This document shows positions 61,777 to 64,000 of a DNA stretch of 64,000 nucleotides, one piece after another (position 1 is the first letter of the stretch; each line of letters starts with the position of its first letter). A program made the translations under genes and the position numbers. Source of the stretch: Afipia sp. (GTDB lineage: Bacteria > Pseudomonadota > Alphaproteobacteria > Rhizobiales > Xanthobacteraceae); the NCBI GenBank assembly GCA_017308595.1, contig JAFKER010000010.1, positions 1-64,000 of the forward strand. The letters are read 5' to 3'. The notes below the pieces were generated by a model. That model had not been told where the DNA came from and did no database searches. It saw only the letters and a program-made list of their open reading frames with translations.

Positions 61777-61856
61777 TGATGGCAGATCGCCTCTCCAGAC
61801 ATTCAACGGATGACTCAGGGGATATGGGTCCCCGCTTTCGCGGGGACGACATCTGA
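61732..61856. repeat. Inverted pair of REP-type palindromes at the trpC-moaC junction
   Basis: Left element 61732-61757 (GTCGTCCCG GCGCAGGC CGGGACCCAT) and right element 61824-61856 (ATGGGTCCCC GCTTTCGC GGGGACGACAT) are each palindromic hairpins, and they are inverted copies of each other. The left one encodes VVPAQAGTH at the end of trpC; the right one ends two bases before the moaC ATG region. Such pairs are typical of REP/BIME elements. Confidence 0.8.
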
Positions 61857-61857
61857 C

Positions 61858-62349
61858 ATGGCCAAGCGGACAAAACAGCTCACCCATATCGACGCCAAGG
61901 GCGAGGCGCGCATGGTCGATGTTTCGGCAAAGCCGGATACCGAGCGTGTCGCGGTGGCCGAAGGCCATGTGGTGATGACCGCTAAAACGCTCGATCTCAT
62001 CGTCAAGGGCAACGCGGCCAAGGGCGATGTGCTGGGCACCGCGCGCGTCGCAGGCATCATGGCGGCAAAGCGCACCTCGGATCTGATCCCGTTGTGTCAT
62101 CCTCTGGCACTCTCAAAAGTTACGCTCGACATTACGCCGGACAAAAAGCTGCCCGGCTGCCACGTCCGCGCGACGGTGAAGGTCAAAGGCCCCACCGGCG
62201 TCGAGATGGAAGCCCTCACCGCAGTGTCTGTCGCGTGCCTGACCATCTACGACATGGTGAAAGCCGTGGAGCGCGGCATTCAGATTGAAGGCATTCGCCT
62301 CGTTGAGAAGAAGGGCGGAAAGTCCGGCCATTACCTGGCCGAGTACTGA
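61858..62349 (+). CDS. moaC: Cyclic pyranopterin monophosphate synthase
   Basis: 163 residues from the ATG at 61858; a frame from 61810 starts inside the repeat. It converts the MoaA product to cyclic pyranopterin monophosphate in molybdenum cofactor synthesis. Signatures: [40 protein letters not shown] and [20 protein letters not shown]. The GGGGA of the right REP element is the only Shine-Dalgarno-like sequence, about 11 bases before the ATG. moeA follows 10 bases after its stop. Confidence 0.95.
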   Translation: MAKRTKQLTHIDAKGEARMVDVSAKPDTERVAVAEGHVVMTAKTLDLIVKGNAAKGDVLGTARVAGIMAAKRTSDLIPLCHPLALSKVTLDITPDKKLPGCHVRATVKVKGPTGVEMEALTAVSVACLTIYDMVKAVERGIQIEGIRLVEKKGGKSGHYLAEY

Positions 62350-62359
62350 GGAGTATCCG

Positions 62360-63568
62360 ATGGCGCTGATGCCGGTTGCAGACGCCTATGCCGCTGTCCT
62401 CAAGGACGCCGCAGCCCTGCCGGAAGAAACCGTCGCCCTCACCGACGCGCACCACCGCACGCTCGCCCGTGACATCGCCGCGCTGCGCACACAGCCTCCC
62501 GCCGCCATGTCGGCGATGGATGGTTATGCCGTCCGCGCGGCTGATGCCGCCCTCGGCGCAAGGCTCAAAGTCATTGGAGAAGTCGCCGCCGGACGGCCTT
62601 TCGATCAGGCCATCGCTGCCGGACAGGCCGCACGAATTTTCACTGGCGGCGTCGTCCCGGATGGAGCCGATGCAATCGTCATTCAGGAAGACACCACGCA
62701 AGACGGCGACACCGTAATCGTCAACGAAGCCAGCACGCCGGGAAAGAACATCCGCAAGGCCGGTATCGACTTCAACCAAGGCGACGTGCTGCTACCGCGC
62801 GGCGCATTGCTCAACGACCGCGCACTGGCGCTCGCGGCGGGAATGAACCATCCGCACCTGCCGGTGCATCGCCGTCCCCGCGTCGCGATCCTCGCCACCG
62901 GCGACGAACTCGTTGCGCCGGGCTCAAGCCTCGCTCCCGGCCAGATCATCTTCAGCAATGTGTTCGCCCTCACCGCGCTTGCCCGTAGCGAAGGCGCGGA
63001 GACCATCGATCTCGGCATCGCGCGCGACACGCTGGAATCGACCACCGATGGAATCCGCCGCGCCCGTAATAGCGGCGCGGATGTTCTTGTCACCACCGGC
63101 GGCGCGTCGGTCGGCGACCACGATCTGGTGCAGGCGGCGCTGAAGGCCGAAGGCACAGACATGGCCTTCTGGAAGATCGCCCTGCGGCCCGGCAAGCCGA
63201 TGATGCACGGAAAGCTCGGGCCGATGCGCGTCCTCGGCCTGCCGGGTAATCCGGTATCGTCCTACATCTGCGCCTATCTGTTTCTGGTGCCGCTGATCCG
63301 CGCGCTCTCCGGCCGCACGCAAATTGATCACGTGTTCGAGCAGGCAACGCTGGGGCGCCAACTCCCGGCCAACGACCAGCGGCAGGATTACCTGCGCGCA
63401 CGACTCGATGCCGGCGGCGATGGCCTGCCCGTCGCAACCTCGGTGGGAGCTCAGGACAGTTCTCTGGTGGCCAATCTGGCCGCCGCCCAGGCACTGATTG
63501 TCCGCCCTCCCTTCGTGCCAGCAGCACCGGCAGGATCGACATGCACGATCCTGCGGCTGCCAAACTGA
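62360..63568 (+). CDS. moeA: Molybdopterin molybdenumtransferase MoeA
   Basis: 402 residues from the ATG at 62360, with GGAG upstream in the moaC tail; the frame to 62285 overlaps moaC. Inserts molybdate into adenylylated molybdopterin. Signatures: PAAMSAMDGYAVRAADAAL, RVAILATGDELVAPG, TTGGASVGDHDLVQAALK and VLGLPGNPVSSYICAYLF. Last plus-strand gene; it converges on a minus-strand SDR gene six bases later. Confidence 0.96.
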   Translation: MALMPVADAYAAVLKDAAALPEETVALTDAHHRTLARDIAALRTQPPAAMSAMDGYAVRAADAALGARLKVIGEVAAGRPFDQAIAAGQAARIFTGGVVPDGADAIVIQEDTTQDGDTVIVNEASTPGKNIRKAGIDFNQGDVLLPRGALLNDRALALAAGMNHPHLPVHRRPRVAILATGDELVAPGSSLAPGQIIFSNVFALTALARSEGAETIDLGIARDTLESTTDGIRRARNSGADVLVTTGGASVGDHDLVQAALKAEGTDMAFWKIALRPGKPMMHGKLGPMRVLGLPGNPVSSYICAYLFLVPLIRALSGRTQIDHVFEQATLGRQLPANDQRQDYLRARLDAGGDGLPVATSVGAQDSSLVANLAAAQALIVRPPFVPAAPAGSTCTILRLPN

Positions 63569-63573
63569 GGCCA

Positions 63574-64000
63574 TTAGCTGGCCTGAGCCAGCGCCACGGC
63601 ATCTGCGCCCGCGGGAAATCGTAACTGTCCCGTCTTGTTATTGGCCGCCTGCCACACTGCGGCGGCCACATCCGCTTCGGTCGTCACTGCTGCCGGCTGC
63701 GTGAACGCAGCAAACACCTGCTGCGCAAACGGCGCGTACGCGTCCGGAATCAGCCCATCCATGCGATTGCCCGAACTGCTGGTAAAGCTTGTGGTCGGCC
63801 CATAACCAGGTTCGACCAGTTTCACGCTCGCATTGAACGCCGCGAGTTCGTGCGCCAGCGATCCGGTAAATCCCTCGATGGCGGTTTTGCTCGCGGTGTA
63901 CGCCGCAACGAGCGGCATCGGCGCCAGCACTGCGCTGGACGTCACGTTGACAATGACACCTGATCTCCGAGCGCGAAACTGCGGCAGCACCGCCTGCGTC
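63574..64000 (-). CDS. Short-chain dehydrogenase/reductase, N-terminus beyond the window
   Basis: The frame is open to the window edge, so residues before TQAVLPQFRARRSGVIVNV are missing, including the NAD(P) Gly-rich motif. The catalytic YTASK (Tyr-x-x-x-Lys) and an upstream Ser in NVTSSAVL are present. The C-terminal part (VEPGYGPTTSFTSSSGNRMD) is typical of an SDR. Function and substrate unknown. It is on the opposite strand to moeA; in several relatives I recall lexA after moeA, but that is not visible here. Confidence 0.85.
   Translation of the reverse strand, partial: TQAVLPQFRARRSGVIVNVTSSAVLAPMPLVAAYTASKTAIEGFTGSLAHELAAFNASVKLVEPGYGPTTSFTSSSGNRMDGLIPDAYAPFAQQVFAAFTQPAAVTTEADVAAAVWQAANNKTGQLRFPAGADAVALAQAS

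Overview
The window looks like chromosomal core sequence from an alphaproteobacterium of the Bradyrhizobium/Rhodopseudomonas/Afipia group (Nitrobacteraceae). The evidence is high GC content, dense gene packing with ATGA overlaps, a pyruvate dehydrogenase E1-beta carrying its own lipoyl domain, the block order dgt-argS-SPOR-nagZ-scpAB-tatABC-serS-surE-pcm-nlpD, and short dispersed palindromic repeats of a kind common in this group. The genus cannot be fixed by eye. No rRNA, tRNA, CRISPR array, transposase or integrase was seen.

Layout. 1-6.4 kb: 3' part of trmFO, a new 59-residue membrane ORF, then (minus strand) an NDUFAF6-like protein, an NDUFAF3-like protein, secF, secD and yajC. 6.5-9.3 kb: a DUF815-type ATPase and a two-domain L,D-transpeptidase. 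9.4-18 kb: nlpD, pcm, surE, serS, tatC, tatB and tatA on the minus strand, with a thioesterase and a response regulator on the plus strand. 17-26 kb: scpB, scpA, nagZ, a divergent GST/TetR pair, a SPOR protein, argS, dgt, and divergent erpA. 26-34.5 kb: an EVE-like protein, an exported amidohydrolase with an RND pump and its adaptor, exonuclease III, and small unknowns. 34-43 kb: ilvD, then lpdA, pdhC, pdhB, pdhA and an FtsB-like protein. 43-51 kb: an FMN reductase, a CoA-transferase and eno, then an accessory stretch (GMC oxidoreductase, HTH-GAF regulator, queF, MFS transporter). 51-57.7 kb: kdsA, VOC and NIPSNAP proteins, an exported PAAR protein, a ClpP-fold membrane protein, pyrG, secG and tpiA. 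57.9-64 kb: ppiD, trpD, trpC, moaC and moeA on the plus strand, and an SDR fragment on the minus strand.

Functionally this is housekeeping: Sec and Tat export, cell-wall turnover and division, chromosome condensation, aminoacyl-tRNA synthesis, pyruvate oxidation and glycolysis, Kdo, CTP, tryptophan, branched-chain amino acid and molybdenum-cofactor synthesis. No coherent new multi-gene system was found.

The most unusual signals are: (1) an in-frame AT-rich insert of about 82 codons in seryl-tRNA synthetase; (2) a composite double-hairpin repeat found twice inside operons (tatA/tatB and adaptor/RND pump); (3) a translationally coupled pair of homologues of two mitochondrial complex I assembly factors beside secDF-yajC; (4) a REP-type inverted pair that supplies the C-terminal tail of TrpC and the leader of moaC; and (5) an orphan PAAR protein with a Sec signal peptide.
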